Shown one piece after another: positions 22,626 through 32,283 of a stretch of DNA of 64,000 nucleotides (its first letter is position 1; each line of letters opens with the position of its first letter). Both the position numbers and the translations under genes were made by a program. The stretch comes from Amanita rubescens (lineage: Eukaryota; Basidiomycota; Agaricomycetes; Agaricales; Amanitaceae), in contig WION01000147.1 of assembly GCA_015039365.1 (NCBI GenBank), positions 60,619 to 124,618 on the forward strand. The letters run 5' to 3'. Below the pieces are notes generated by a model, which worked only from the letters and a program-made list of their open reading frames with translations, did not search any database and was not told the origin of the DNA.

Positions 22626-23255
22626 TCAAGTAGACATCCCACGTTTCGACAGCAGATGTTTGCTCCTTGATGCGTATGCTGCAACGGTCTGACGAGTGAC
22701 CCACCGTGGTTTGCCATTGTTGATGATCAAACGATGGGTAGGAAGAAGTGGGTGCGACGCGCCAACCTGTATTGGTCGCCAAAGGTTTTCCGCGGACCAT
22801 AACCAAATTTGGATTTCGCCGGAGTCTGGCCGATGGACAAAAAGGTCATTGGGAATGGCCTCTCTTAACAATGGTGGCATATCAAGGGAGCTGGTGCCCT
22901 CCGACTCAAACCATCCATATATATGCCCTTTTTGCTCGCGGATTTTACGGCTGTTTCGAATGTACGACGAGGGAGGCCGTAGTACTGAAAGTGGAGACGA
23001 GATGGCAGGAGATTGCGTTTCCATGATCCTAGGAAAGACAGGAGGCAATAGCGTACGTGGCTTTGTGTCTAGCCTGGGCAATGGGGGAGGCAACGATGCG
23101 GGCGGAAGCTTCGATTCTATTGTGGGCAATGCTGAAGGGGCCTCAGGCTGACTCTCCATGGCGTCATCCACTGGGATCAAGAGAGACTCGATTTCTGCGC
23201 TCTCGGAGTCATCGATCATCTTTGCAACCAACGCATATTTTATAAGGGGAAGCAT
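22626..23255 (-). CDS. uncharacterised proline-rich protein
   Basis: An open frame of 209 residues from MLPLIKYALVAKMIDD to the stop at 22626. The first half is Pro/Ser/Glu-rich and probably disordered (LPPASLPPPLPRLDTKPRT). The second half looks folded (HIYGWFESEGTSSLDMPPLL, PNDLFVHRPDSGEIQIWLW, RPIQVGASHPLLPTHRLIIN), with an IQIWLWSAENLWRPI core. I do not recognise it. The start is uncertain because a duplicated 5' segment lies just upstream (23248-23440). Confidence 0.45.
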   Translation of the reverse strand: MLPLIKYALVAKMIDDSESAEIESLLIPVDDAMESQPEAPSALPTIESKLPPASLPPPLPRLDTKPRTLLPPVFPRIMETQSPAISSPLSVLRPPSSYIRNSRKIREQKGHIYGWFESEGTSSLDMPPLLREAIPNDLFVHRPDSGEIQIWLWSAENLWRPIQVGASHPLLPTHRLIINNGKPRWVTRQTVAAYASRSKHLLSKRGMST

Positions 23256-23440
23256 TGTCGATGGATGGGGATATCTTGGTGAAACAATTAATATGTTGAA
23301 AAGTAGTGACTTACGTCAAGGTACTCTATATCAGAAATTCGCGCATACAGAGGGAAGCAATATCGATGGATGGGGATTTCCTTCAAACATATTGGTGAAA
23401 CAGTCAACATGTTGAAACGTAGTGACTTACGTCAAAGCAT
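23248..23440. repeat. imperfect tandem duplication of about 100 bp
   Basis: The block GAAGCATTGTCGATGGATGG ... GTAGTGACTTACGTCAAG at 23248-23320 recurs at 23350-23438 with a few changes and small indels. It lies at the 5' side of the minus-strand frame 22626-23255. Confidence 0.75.
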
Positions 23441-24776
23441 GGGTACCTTCTAACAGGCGGTCGAAGTCGAGGAGACGCCATTGACGTGGAAGTTGACCGT
23501 CACGGACCGTCACACTCACCAGCCATCCTCAGTTTTATCACCAATTCGCATGACCTCAGCCTCCATGCCTGGTTCCTATGCAAGCGGTGCTGCTGCTTCC
23601 AGTATCGCTCTGAAAACTGGGACTGGGACCGGTATTTTTACTATTACCCATTAGATGGCGAGCCGTTCACCCAGAGAAGCGATCGCGTTGGGGAAGGCTA
23701 TTTGGAGCACATGATGAGCTGGAGGACGTCATTCTAGCTGCCAGTATTGAAGATCCGGACGCAAAGAAAGATGGGCTGATGGACTGCGATTTGGATGAAG
23801 AACGGGATGTTACCTCCAGAATCGAAGACGATATCGACCAGAATCCGTTCGCCCCTTCCAAACCTAAACGAGCGCGAACTAGATGTCAGACCTAAATCAT
23901 CCCTCAACCCATAAGCAGGACATCCTCGCCCGCTGCTAGGTCCTTGTTACCATCGACCTATTTACACCGGGATTCGTTCGAGTTTGCGGTTGACGATGAC
24001 AGGAGCGACAAAGAGGAAGAGGTCGATTTCTACGACAATGAACCTGACAAGAGTCATTTGCGGATCCCTTGGAAGAGTTTACGCACAAAAGCATCAAGCG
24101 CGCTATTCCTGCCAAAGTCGACGAGGAGAACGGGTGGACGGATTTGATGCGTGGGGGTAAAGCTGTCGGGCCGCGTTCTCGTTGGCTGCCGAGTCTAGAG
24201 GGAAGTACGAACGGTTATGCACCACAAGGGCTGGTCGCGGTCCAGGAGGATGGATCGAAGTCAATGTCAACGAAGTGAACGACAATAGGAACAGGGAGAA
24301 GTAGGAAGAGCCTGAGGTGGTGGAGTCTCGCTGTCTCAAATCCCGACCCTGAAAGTCCCGTGGTCGTTGGCATCCGCGTTTCCGTTCCCGTTGTTCTAGA
24401 ACCAACACGACCAGCAAGATGAGAAGACAAGCCGAAGATCCATATACGCCTGCCCCGACGCGTATGAGGAGCGCGAACAGGAACCGCAGTTCGTCGCGCG
24501 CTGGAAGTCATGTTACTGGTCCCACCAAGAGCAGTGGAGGTTCTCAATGCCAAGCGATACGCCCGTCTGTGTTGCGGATGCGAAGCCCGCCGATTGTGAT
24601 GACGCCACAGATGGAGAGCGCGTTGCATTTTACGGCTGGGAGGGTCGAGTGCGAGATGGTACAGATCTGGAATACATTGATTCTCCCCGTTTGAGGGTGC
24701 GGTTGACCAAAGCTCGGAGCGCTGAGAGGGCCGAGAAAGGGATGGCGTTTATGGAGCCCGTGCCTCAGCTATAAGT
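23441..24776. other. region of unassigned coding-like fragments
   Basis: Several plus-strand pieces have a protein-like composition but no shared frame: an acidic one at about 23690-23895 (DVILAASIEDPDAKKDGL), another at 23944-24030 (FAVDDDRSDKEEEVDFYDNE) and one ending at 24774 (LTKARSAERAEKGMAFMEPV). They could be exons of one unrecognised gene or a decayed one; I cannot build a consistent model. Confidence 0.3.
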
Positions 24777-25565
24777 ATTAAATTCACATCACCCAACATA
24801 AGTCCATTACCGTGTCAAGCCTCGGCCCTCGTATACCGCAGACGCCGCCCTCCTCCCATCCAGACAAATCATTCTCCTCATCCTCATCCTCTACTCCTCC
24901 TCTCACCTCTTCCGCTTATACACTTCCATCTCACCCATTCCGCCCCCACACTCAACCAACGCCTCGGGACTCCGATCCAAAAGCGTATCTAACTCTTCCT
25001 CGCTCAACACTTGACACTTGCTCTCGTCTCGCATTCTGCAGGGAAGGTGTAACCTGAAAGAGAATTTTGGCTTGAGGACGAACGAATCGGAATACGGCAG
25101 CCCACTCTTCAACGCTCCCAGCTTTTTTTTCTCGTCGCGCGCTGCATCATAATCTTCACCTCCGTTGTTACACGGCGCTCAGGAATGGCGGGTCATCTGG
25201 AACTGGAATTGACCTGCAGAAGTACATTGCATATCATCAGGTTTGTTAGCAGTGGCCAATGAAGAACAAGCCTGGAACGCATGCAAAGGAAATCGCAAAG
25301 AGTGCTACAGAGAACGTTGATGACGCTCAAGGCCTCGATCATTCCAATTTCCAAGTTGCTGTCTACCGCCTCCCCAAGTGCTCCTCCCGTTTTGATGGTT
25401 GACTCGACTTACCATACTTAAGTTGAAAGGAAGGCATCGGATCTGCCACCGCGTCGAAAACATGATAAACGAGCGTGCCTGAAAACGCCGAATTGACAAC
25501 CGTGGTAACAAAAGTTAACACAGCTTGAGCCTAACATCCCTCCCCTTCCAACATCCCCCAAATGA
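24777..25565. repeat. upstream part of segmental duplication, copy 1
   Basis: This flank of NACHT copy F matches the flank of copy G at about 31675-32283, starting at TTAAATTCACAT and including GACTTGCTCTCGTCTCGCAT-like and GAATTGACCTGCAGAAGTAC-like blocks. About 100 bp around 25280-25400 are present only here. Confidence 0.75.
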
Positions 25566-27413
25566 ATGGGATCCAAGGACAACATCCCGACTGGCAGTTC
25601 GAGCTTGCGGCGCATGCGGCCACACTCAAATAGCGAGGTAGAAACACAACCTATCGGCACAGGACTCTTCCCAGGCTCTCACGACTTCCAAATCAACAAC
25701 TCCCAGCTTATTGATTTCAGTCAGAATGTCTATTACCCCAAGGAGGGGACATGTAAATGCCGTTTTCCCTTTTGATTCTATGACCACCGTTCTAATTGTA
25801 ATTTGTGAACCATAGATCTTGAGCACCTCCAAAAGTATATTTCGGAAGGTGCACTTCATGATTCCAAGGCACGTTTTCCTCCACCCAGGTGCCATCCCCA
25901 AACCCGTGAAGCGGTCTTGAAAATAATCATGGATTGGGTTAACGACCCACACGCGCGACAGCCCATCATATGGTTAAACGGCCCCGCAGGAGCCGGGAAA
26001 TCTGCCATTGCCCAGACGATTGCCGGGCGCTGCTCGGGCGAGCAATTAGCAGCTTCGTTTTTCTTTTCAAGAAACAGCTCTGACCGAGGTTCCGCAGCTT
26101 GTTTATTCACAACGTTGGCCTGGCAACTTGCGCAGAACATACCTAAATTGCTTTCCTACATCCAATCGGCCATCAAGACAGAACCTCTCCTTTTCACGAA
26201 ATCCCTTGATGTCCAGTTCGACCGTCTCATAGTACAGCCATTACAAGAACTTTCACGTCACGAACCGGATTTCTGTCCACAAAGGTCTCTCGTCGTAATC
26301 GACGGTGTAGACGAATGCGTGCCTGATCGAGATCAGATGCTCTTTCTGAGGCTCATTGGCAACGCACTGTCAAAGATACACATCCCATTACGTTTCCTTA
26401 TATGCAGCAGACCAGAACCGCACATTCAAGAAGCGTTTGAATCACAAGTCATGACCACGCTCACCCATTCAGTTTCATTAAACGATCAGTTTGAGCCAGA
26501 TGATGACATTCGAAAATATTTGATCGACGAATTCGCTCGTATCTGCGCGGAACACAAGCTTTTCAAGTTGTCACCTGGATGGCCACCGGCTAGCATGATC
26601 GGCCAGCTAGTCTCGAAATCGTCCGGGCAGTTCATATACGCCTCTACTGTAGTCAAGTTCGTCGACGACGTATATGATGATCCCAGAGAACGACTCGACA
26701 TTGTGCTGAAGACCCATCCAGTTAACTCTGCGTCGCCGTTTGCAGAGTTGGACCAGCTTTATATCCAGATACTTTCGCAACAGCCAGACATCAGGCTGTT
26801 GCGAGATCTGTTCACACTGATTATCGCCTTGCGTTACCCAAAAATCAAATTTGTCTGTCGACGACTTCGGATCAGGGAAGAGCACCTCGAGCGCAAGTTA
26901 CTCAGGCTACGTTCCCTTGTTCATATTTCACACTATGATATCACGACGTATCATCTATCCCTACATGACTTCTTTCTCGACAAGAAACGTGCGGGGAAGT
27001 ACTTTATACATCCCATTCGGGTTACCTTTTTGCGGCTACCAAAGATCATGAGCTTGGCGCGGGAACCCATAATTACGGTGGTCTCAATGCTTGTGATATC
27101 TCCGCAACTTGTCGGGTTTGAGGTTTTTGGCCCATTGACCTATGGAACACCGCGAACTAATCTGCTCGTCTTCCTCGTCCAATCTGCCGTGACGGATTAT
27201 CTTACCGTTTTTAATGGCTTACCCTACTTGATTATGACGCTCTTCTTAACACGGTTCTTAGTAAAAACCCCGGTGATCGACTTGAGGCACGGCTCCACGC
27301 ATGTCCTACTCCGCGTCATCCTGCTGTTTACGCGCATCATGACCCTCTATCTCCTTATTGTCAAACTCTTCTTCCCCTCCACGTCGAGCTTAGGGCTACA
27401 TACCTTACGGTAA
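25566..27413 (+). CDS. NACHT NTPase with multi-helix membrane tail, copy F
   Basis: Two exons: 25566-25752 and 25816-27413, with a 63-nt intron (ACAT|GTAAAT...CATAG). The leader is GLFPGSHDFQINNSQLIDF. Exon 2 reads LEHLQKYISEGALHDS, then NGPAGAGKSAIAQT, LVVIDGVDECVPD, PLRFLICSRPE and YHLSLHDFFLDKKRAGKYF. Four or five hydrophobic segments follow between about 27060 and 27390 (for example IITVVSMLVISPQLVGF and VLLRVILLFTRIMTLYLL). About 594 residues. This suggests a membrane-anchored STAND ATPase with no repeat-type sensor. It sits on a segment duplicated with copy G (32284-34142) and carries a fragment of that copy's neighbouring F-box gene downstream. Confidence 0.87.
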
Positions 27414-27605
27414 ATGTAATTTATTTCACTACTTGCCAGAACGATCCAATTCCAATAAATTATCAAAAATAAATAAAGACCGACAACAGAGACGGAATAA
27501 CGAACGAAGTATGATTTGTGCTATGTATGACTGTATGATGGTATATACAAGCAAGCACTCCAAGCGCATGCATGCGTGCTGATTTCCAATCCCAAGAAGA
27601 ACGCC

Positions 27606-27870
27606 TCACACCGCAACCCCAAACTTGGCAGAAATCTGCTCACCGGCGCCTATGAACGCAGGACTGGAAGACCCCCAAAAATACATCAAGCACGGGATCG
27701 TTGAACGTCCCGCCGGGGAGATACGCCTCCGCTTCGTCTTCTGCCTCTTCATCCTCGTTCGCATGACACATCCAGGCCTTTTCCTTGACCTCGATGGCGA
27801 CGGAAGTCGTACCGGCAACGGCGGGCTGAGATTCATGTGGAAGCTCCACACAGATCTTGACCCGCCTCAA
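27606..27870 (-). pseudogene. 3' fragment of F-box/LRR gene
   Basis: The minus strand encodes VKICVELPHESQPAVAGTTS, then AIEVKEKAWMCHANEDEEAE and DEAEAYLPGGTFNDPVLDVF. This matches the last ~110 residues of the F-box/LRR gene at 34362-36192, minus a short deletion and with a frameshifted end. Homology stops near 27870. The fragment marks the right end of the segment duplicated with NACHT copies F and G. Confidence 0.85.
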
Positions 27871-28029
27871 GGGAACGCGAGAGATGTATGTATATTCCGA
27901 GCCCTAACTTGTGGAACTTCTCTTATTATCCGACCTGAGCGTTTGAGCACAGGTGGTATTCCGGGTACTGATTAGCCGATAACCGAGGCGTGGCTGAACA
28001 TCAACACTTTCCCGTCCGAAATCACTGAA

Positions 28030-28320
28030 TTTTAGGTGCTCAAGCTATCATCGGTCTCAATCAATGAGCCTGCCGCCACCGCTATCGCCTAGGATCTTAA
28101 TAAGAAAGGCCAGTCCCAGGTTTTGGCTGCCGCAGGTGACGGAACGATTTTCGGCCTCAATATCGTCAACGAACCAATGCCTCGGCAAGTTTACGTTTCT
28201 GAAACTTATTCTTAGCTACTTTCTTACTTTACGATAAGACACCTGAAGAAATAAGCGCTATGGTCCTTTCAGAAATGTAGAAAATCGTCGAGGCTTACTT
28301 AGTTAGGGCAAATCACTCGC
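28030..28320 (+). pseudogene. scrambled HSP70 relic
   Basis: At 28035-28140 the plus strand reads GAQAIIGLN in one frame and INEPAATAIA-stop-DLNKKG in the next, matching the HSP70 segment [28 protein letters not shown]. At 28238-28310 it reads TPEEISAMVLSEM-stop-KIVEAYL, matching the HSP70 segment PEEISAMVLxKMKExAEAYL. In HSP70 the second segment precedes the first, so the pieces are out of order: either two relic copies or a rearranged one. Stops and frameshifts make it non-functional. Confidence 0.65.
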
Positions 28321-28844
28321 CTTCTCCCATCGCATCCTACCGCATCACGCTCCTCTGCTCCCACCCGCCTCCCTCCCGGCCCCCTTGGCTCGGCTAGTCC
28401 GTCCAACAACCTATTCAAAGCAACCTGCACTTGCCTTATTCACCGCGCCGCAATCTGGATGAGTTCCTTGGATCATCCGCCGTCTACGCCAATAATTCAA
28501 TCAGGATCATTTGGCCAAGCAACGGATGCTGCAATAACCATCCCAAACACGGTTTCCCCTGCTTGTACAGCATGTTGAAAATACTTCCGGTTATGGAAGT
28601 TTTACAAGAAGTTCAGGAGGCGGACGAGGGGCCATGTTCGCAGTTGAGCATTCAGTTGAGTGTGTCAGATGGATGGGGATGTTTTTCGGTACGCAGTTTG
28701 ATCCTCTTGTTGTTCGTGTCAATGTTGACGAAATGTGTTGTAGATACGCCCCCTCGCCTACAAATCCACCATTAACCCACCCTAACACAAACATTTCCAT
28801 CCATTCCGCATCCACGTAGGCTCCCTCTCGCTGTCAAGTCCCCG

Positions 28845-29152
28845 CGTTCCAGCTGGACAATCTAGAGCTCCTTCTATCATCGGGATTCCTGGATGAGGGA
28901 TTCGTGCCGAGGCTAGATGCCACGGCGCTTGGGACGACCTCGTCTCCGGTTGCCTCTCAAGCAGAGTCAATTGCAGAGAGATTCGTTATTCCACCACTGA
29001 GTGCGGGGGTGCCTCCGAGACTAGGCGTTGGATCAGCTACTGGGTCTACGTCGTCTTCTCCCAGGCATGGACTTTCGCACTTAGAGCAACCTTCCCTACC
29101 TTACCAACCACCCCAACCCTCCCAACACCAGCAGCATTGTTCAGAGAGCTAA
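28845..29152 (+). CDS. possible exon of an unrecognised Ser/Pro-rich protein
   Basis: An open stretch reading FQLDNLELLLSSGFLDEGFV and then a Ser/Gly/Pro-rich tail (GLSHLEQPSLPYQPPQPSQ) to a TAA at about 29150. A YAG lies before it, so it could be a last exon. No start, partner exons or domain were identified. Confidence 0.3.
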
Positions 29153-29529
29153 TCCCCTGGCGGCTCGCTACCATCGCCCTCGTCACCTGTTACAATTTCT
29201 CTGTGCCTCCGTCGATGATTCCTCTGAAAACACCTACCGTACCGGTACCACCTTCCGCGACGCCTGCCGTGCCCATTACTGTTCCCGTTCCCGTGCCAGC
29301 GCCAACCTTAGGGTTAAGTTTGGCGCTTGGACCTCCACAACAAGACGAATACGCTCTTGGGTGGCGGCACCTGCTGGCCCCAAACATTGCATAGACTCGC
29401 TACATTCTGTCTATTCGCCGCGACATGCTGGCTCACCTTTGGGCCTTGGTAGAGCAAGAGGGAGAGAATCATCATTTTCACGCTCCTCACCTCATTCATC
29501 CGCATTATCCACGATACCGATGGTGGGTC

Positions 29530-29828
29530 AGCCGGGGCGGAGGAAGCGGTATTTGAGCAGCTTTTCGCATTGATATACGACTTCGGGGTCGGTTTGGAGT
29601 GCCACTGGGGTGGTTGCGCCAGGATGTTCGTCGACTGGGTAGGCTAGTCCGATTGTTGTATCGCCTGCGCTTGGGTCGCCGTTGGATGGGTCGGGGACCA
29701 AGGAAGGGAGAGGGACGCCTAGTTCAGGCCCTGGTGAAGCAGGGAAGTCTAGATGTAGGGTGTGCTTCTTTTGCTCGTCGGTGAGGGTAAGGGAGCTGAC
29801 GGATGCACTTGGAGTGATTTAGACTGAG
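29530..29828 (-). CDS. possible exon of an unrecognised protein
   Basis: On the minus strand a frame without an ATG reads ITPSASVSSLTLTDEQKKHT, LGVPLPSLVPDPSNGDPSAG, then PVALQTDPEVVYQCEKLLKY and RFLRPG before a TGA. Its composition looks like a true C-terminal exon rather than a shadow, but no upstream exon or domain was recognised. Confidence 0.35.
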
Positions 29829-30062
29829 TCGTCGTTCCTTGGGAAGAGGATGGAAGACAATATGCATGATATTGGGACGAGAAATCCAATTGGGTGGAAG
29901 GTGGGAGATGTCTGCACATGAAAGAGAAGGAAATAGTAATGGGGAGTGGTGACCGACGTAAGCGGGGGAACTTGAAGGCACGCAGGGGAAAGGTCCAAGG
30001 GAGAACTCTGCATACCGCAAGTCTAGACACTTTCAGTAGTTGAATAGCGTCGAAAACAACAC

Positions 30063-31142
30063 ATGAGGTTGAAATACAACCTATCAGGCCCATCACTGCC
30101 TCGTACGCGCAGCATGTCCGAGTCGTCATCGGATATCAATCCTGAATGGAAACTCATAACGATTGGCAGGGGCAGCCTCGCCCTTGTCTCCATACTGTCA
30201 GGCCGCCCGGTGGCCTTTAAACATGTCATCTTTCCTAGTCGTACTCCAGAACTCAAAGCCGAGTTTGAAACACTCTGCTCGCTTCACAACACTTGCAATA
30301 CCGATTCATTCTTCGAGGTTCCACATCCACATGCATACTATGACCCAAATATCCCCACCAGCTTCGTTTCCCCAAATCATTTCCCCAAATCGAAGGGTCG
30401 AAGGCCAGCCCGCCGTCCTTTAGTCGCGGAAAAGGATTTCAAAGCCTTAAATTTGGACAACGCCGCGTACGCAATGGATCAGGTTTTACCTCTTCCTATA
30501 TCTACAGCACTCATAATCCGCAAGTTGTTCTATCCTCCTGGCCAGGAAATGGCACCACCTCCTTCGCTCTGTCGACTTTATTTTGGCAAAGTAATTGAGA
30601 CCAAGGCTCTTCCAAGTGGCCGTCCGAGCCGTTTTTTCAACTCTGCCAACTTTCCCCTAGATGTATCAAGGTATAGCCAGATGACGGAAGTTGCGCACGT
30701 TGACGATTACCCTAATGTGGATGAAATTGCACACGGCATGGGAGAGATGTTAGGTCTTCTACACTGGCGTGCTGGATATGATGGTCGTGACATTGAGTTC
30801 ATTATGGGTGGGGCGTCATTCAGTGGCATAGCAATGAATGTCATTGACTTTAATCAGGTAAGTTGTGACAAGTCTGCCTATGTTCAGCTTACCACCTCCT
30901 TTCCTTAGATGCGTGCCTGGTCGAGGAAGAAGGAGGATGTACATCAGCTTGTCGAAAGTTTCTTTACCAACGATCCATATTATCCTCGTCCTCGCCCTGA
31001 AGACCCGCTTTATCAAAAGTTCTGTGTTGGTTATATGGACGCGTATCCAAAGAACTCTGATGAGGCTATTCAACTTGCCCAGGACTTTCTCCGCACAATC
31101 GAAGCGGAGCAGGGTCGACGTGATTCCATCGTACGAGTCTAG
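30063..31142 (+). CDS. DUF3669-type fungal protein
   Basis: Two exons: 30063-30857 and 30909-31142, with a clean 51-nt intron (AATCAG|GTAAGT...CCTTAG) joining NVIDFNQ to MRAWSRKKED. The C-terminal part has the DUF3669 signature as I know it: LGLLHWRAGYDGRDIEFIMG, DFNQMRxW, then VESFFTNDPYYPRPRP. The family is widespread in fungi and of unknown biochemical role; HxxxGxDGRDIEF...DFNQ resembles the catalytic-loop region of kinase-like folds, which is only a suggestion. The first ATG may be false: 30063-30085 is nearly identical to part of the NACHT exon-1 region (GGTTGAAATACAACCTATCA, also at 14747), so MSESSSDINPEW at 30114 is an alternative start. Confidence 0.8.
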
Positions 31143-31326
31143 TCCTGTGTCCTTCAACCCCCACTTGCTGAATTCAAGTTGTAACAACTGTCGTCGTTTA
31201 CAGACCTAATCGATTGATATTTCTGTACACTATGCACTACAGAATATCGTCTTTGGTGTTCACGTTATCTAACAGCCACGCTCAACATGTGAACCAGACT
31301 CCTTTCCAGTCTCGTCGTGGACGAGC

Positions 31327-31341
31327 GACATGATTGAATAC
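31327..31341. repeat. target-site duplication, left copy (15 bp)
   Basis: GACATGATTGAATAC is repeated exactly at 31624-31638, immediately after a poly(A) tract. Together with the insert between them this is the hallmark of LINE-type retroposition. Confidence 0.85.
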
Positions 31342-31623
31342 GATACAGAAAATTCGCACTGATAAAAAGAACAGCAAACAACTCAAACAGTTCCTCAAAG
31401 AAAACCCCACCGCCTTCACGTTCGACGACTTTCCCCCCGAACCACCATGAACCCCCCTTCCCCTGCCTAGATGTCATTAGTAGCTTACCGTATACTACCA
31501 TAATGCGACTACTGTGCTATACACTTACTATACAAACCTCCGCAGAGTGAATCACTCATTATAGATTTACGATAGACTACATAATAAACTCATTTCTATT
31601 CGGAAAAAAAAAAGAAAAAAAAA
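31342..31623 (+). pseudogene. 5'-truncated processed retrocopy with poly(A)
   Basis: This 282-bp insert reads like the 3' end of an mRNA. It has a coding tail (RTDKKNSKQLKQFLKENP, then TAFTFDDFPPEPP), a TGA at 31448-31450, about 150 bases of untranslated sequence, an AATAAA at 31583-31588, and sixteen bases later an A-rich tract (31604-31623, A10-G-A9). Exact 15-bp direct repeats flank it. The parent gene is elsewhere in the genome and was not identified. The intact repeats and A tract suggest a young insertion made by an active non-LTR retrotransposon machinery. Confidence 0.85.
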
Positions 31624-31638
31624 GACATGATTGAATAC
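31624..31638. repeat. target-site duplication, right copy (15 bp)
   Basis: Exact copy of 31327-31341, directly after the A-rich tract of the retrocopy. Confidence 0.85.
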
Positions 31639-31673
31639 TCCTTCCCCATCTATACGATGATAGTATCAGCTAT

Positions 31674-32283
31674 ATTAAATTCACATTACCCAACATCCTC
31701 GCAAGTGCATTCTCATCCGCCCTTTGGAGCCTCGTGTACCGCAGACGCCGCCCTCCTCCCACCCAGACCCTCATCCTCCTCCGCTTATACACTTCCATCT
31801 CACCACATACTCCGACCCAAAAGCGTATCCGCTCAACACTTGACACTTGCTCTCGTCTCGCATTTTTGCAGAGAAGGTATAACCTTTGCCCGCCTGAAAG
31901 AATCTTAGTTTGAGGACGAACGAATCGGGGGACACCCCAGGTGATGACCAACGCTACTTTTTTTTCTGGTCACGCACTGTATCATAACCTTCACTTCCAT
32001 TGTTGCAATGCGCTCAGGAATGGCAGGTCATCTGGAACTGGAATTGACCTGCAGAAGTACGTTGCACATCATCAAGTTTGTTAGCAATCGCCAATGAAGA
32101 ATCGCATTCCCCAAAGTTTTGATGCTTGACTTACCAGAAGTTGAAAAGAAGGCATCGGATTTGCCACCGCGTCGAAAACATGATAAACAAGCGTGCCTGA
32201 AAATGTCGAATTGACAACCGTGGTAACCAAAGTCAACACAGCTTGAACCTAACATCTCTCCCCTTCCAACATCCCCCAAATGA
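31674..32283. repeat. upstream part of segmental duplication, copy 2
   Basis: Matches 24777-25565 upstream of NACHT copy F, with small indels and one missing block of about 100 bp. It contains the shared NACHT promoter region (GCGTCGAAAACATGATAAAC and CAACCGTGGTAAC). Confidence 0.75.

Noticed and set aside
29137..29394. Pro/Val-rich plus-strand frame
   Set aside because: Low-complexity product (PVPVPAPT) with no motif and a conflicting coding-like frame on the other strand nearby.
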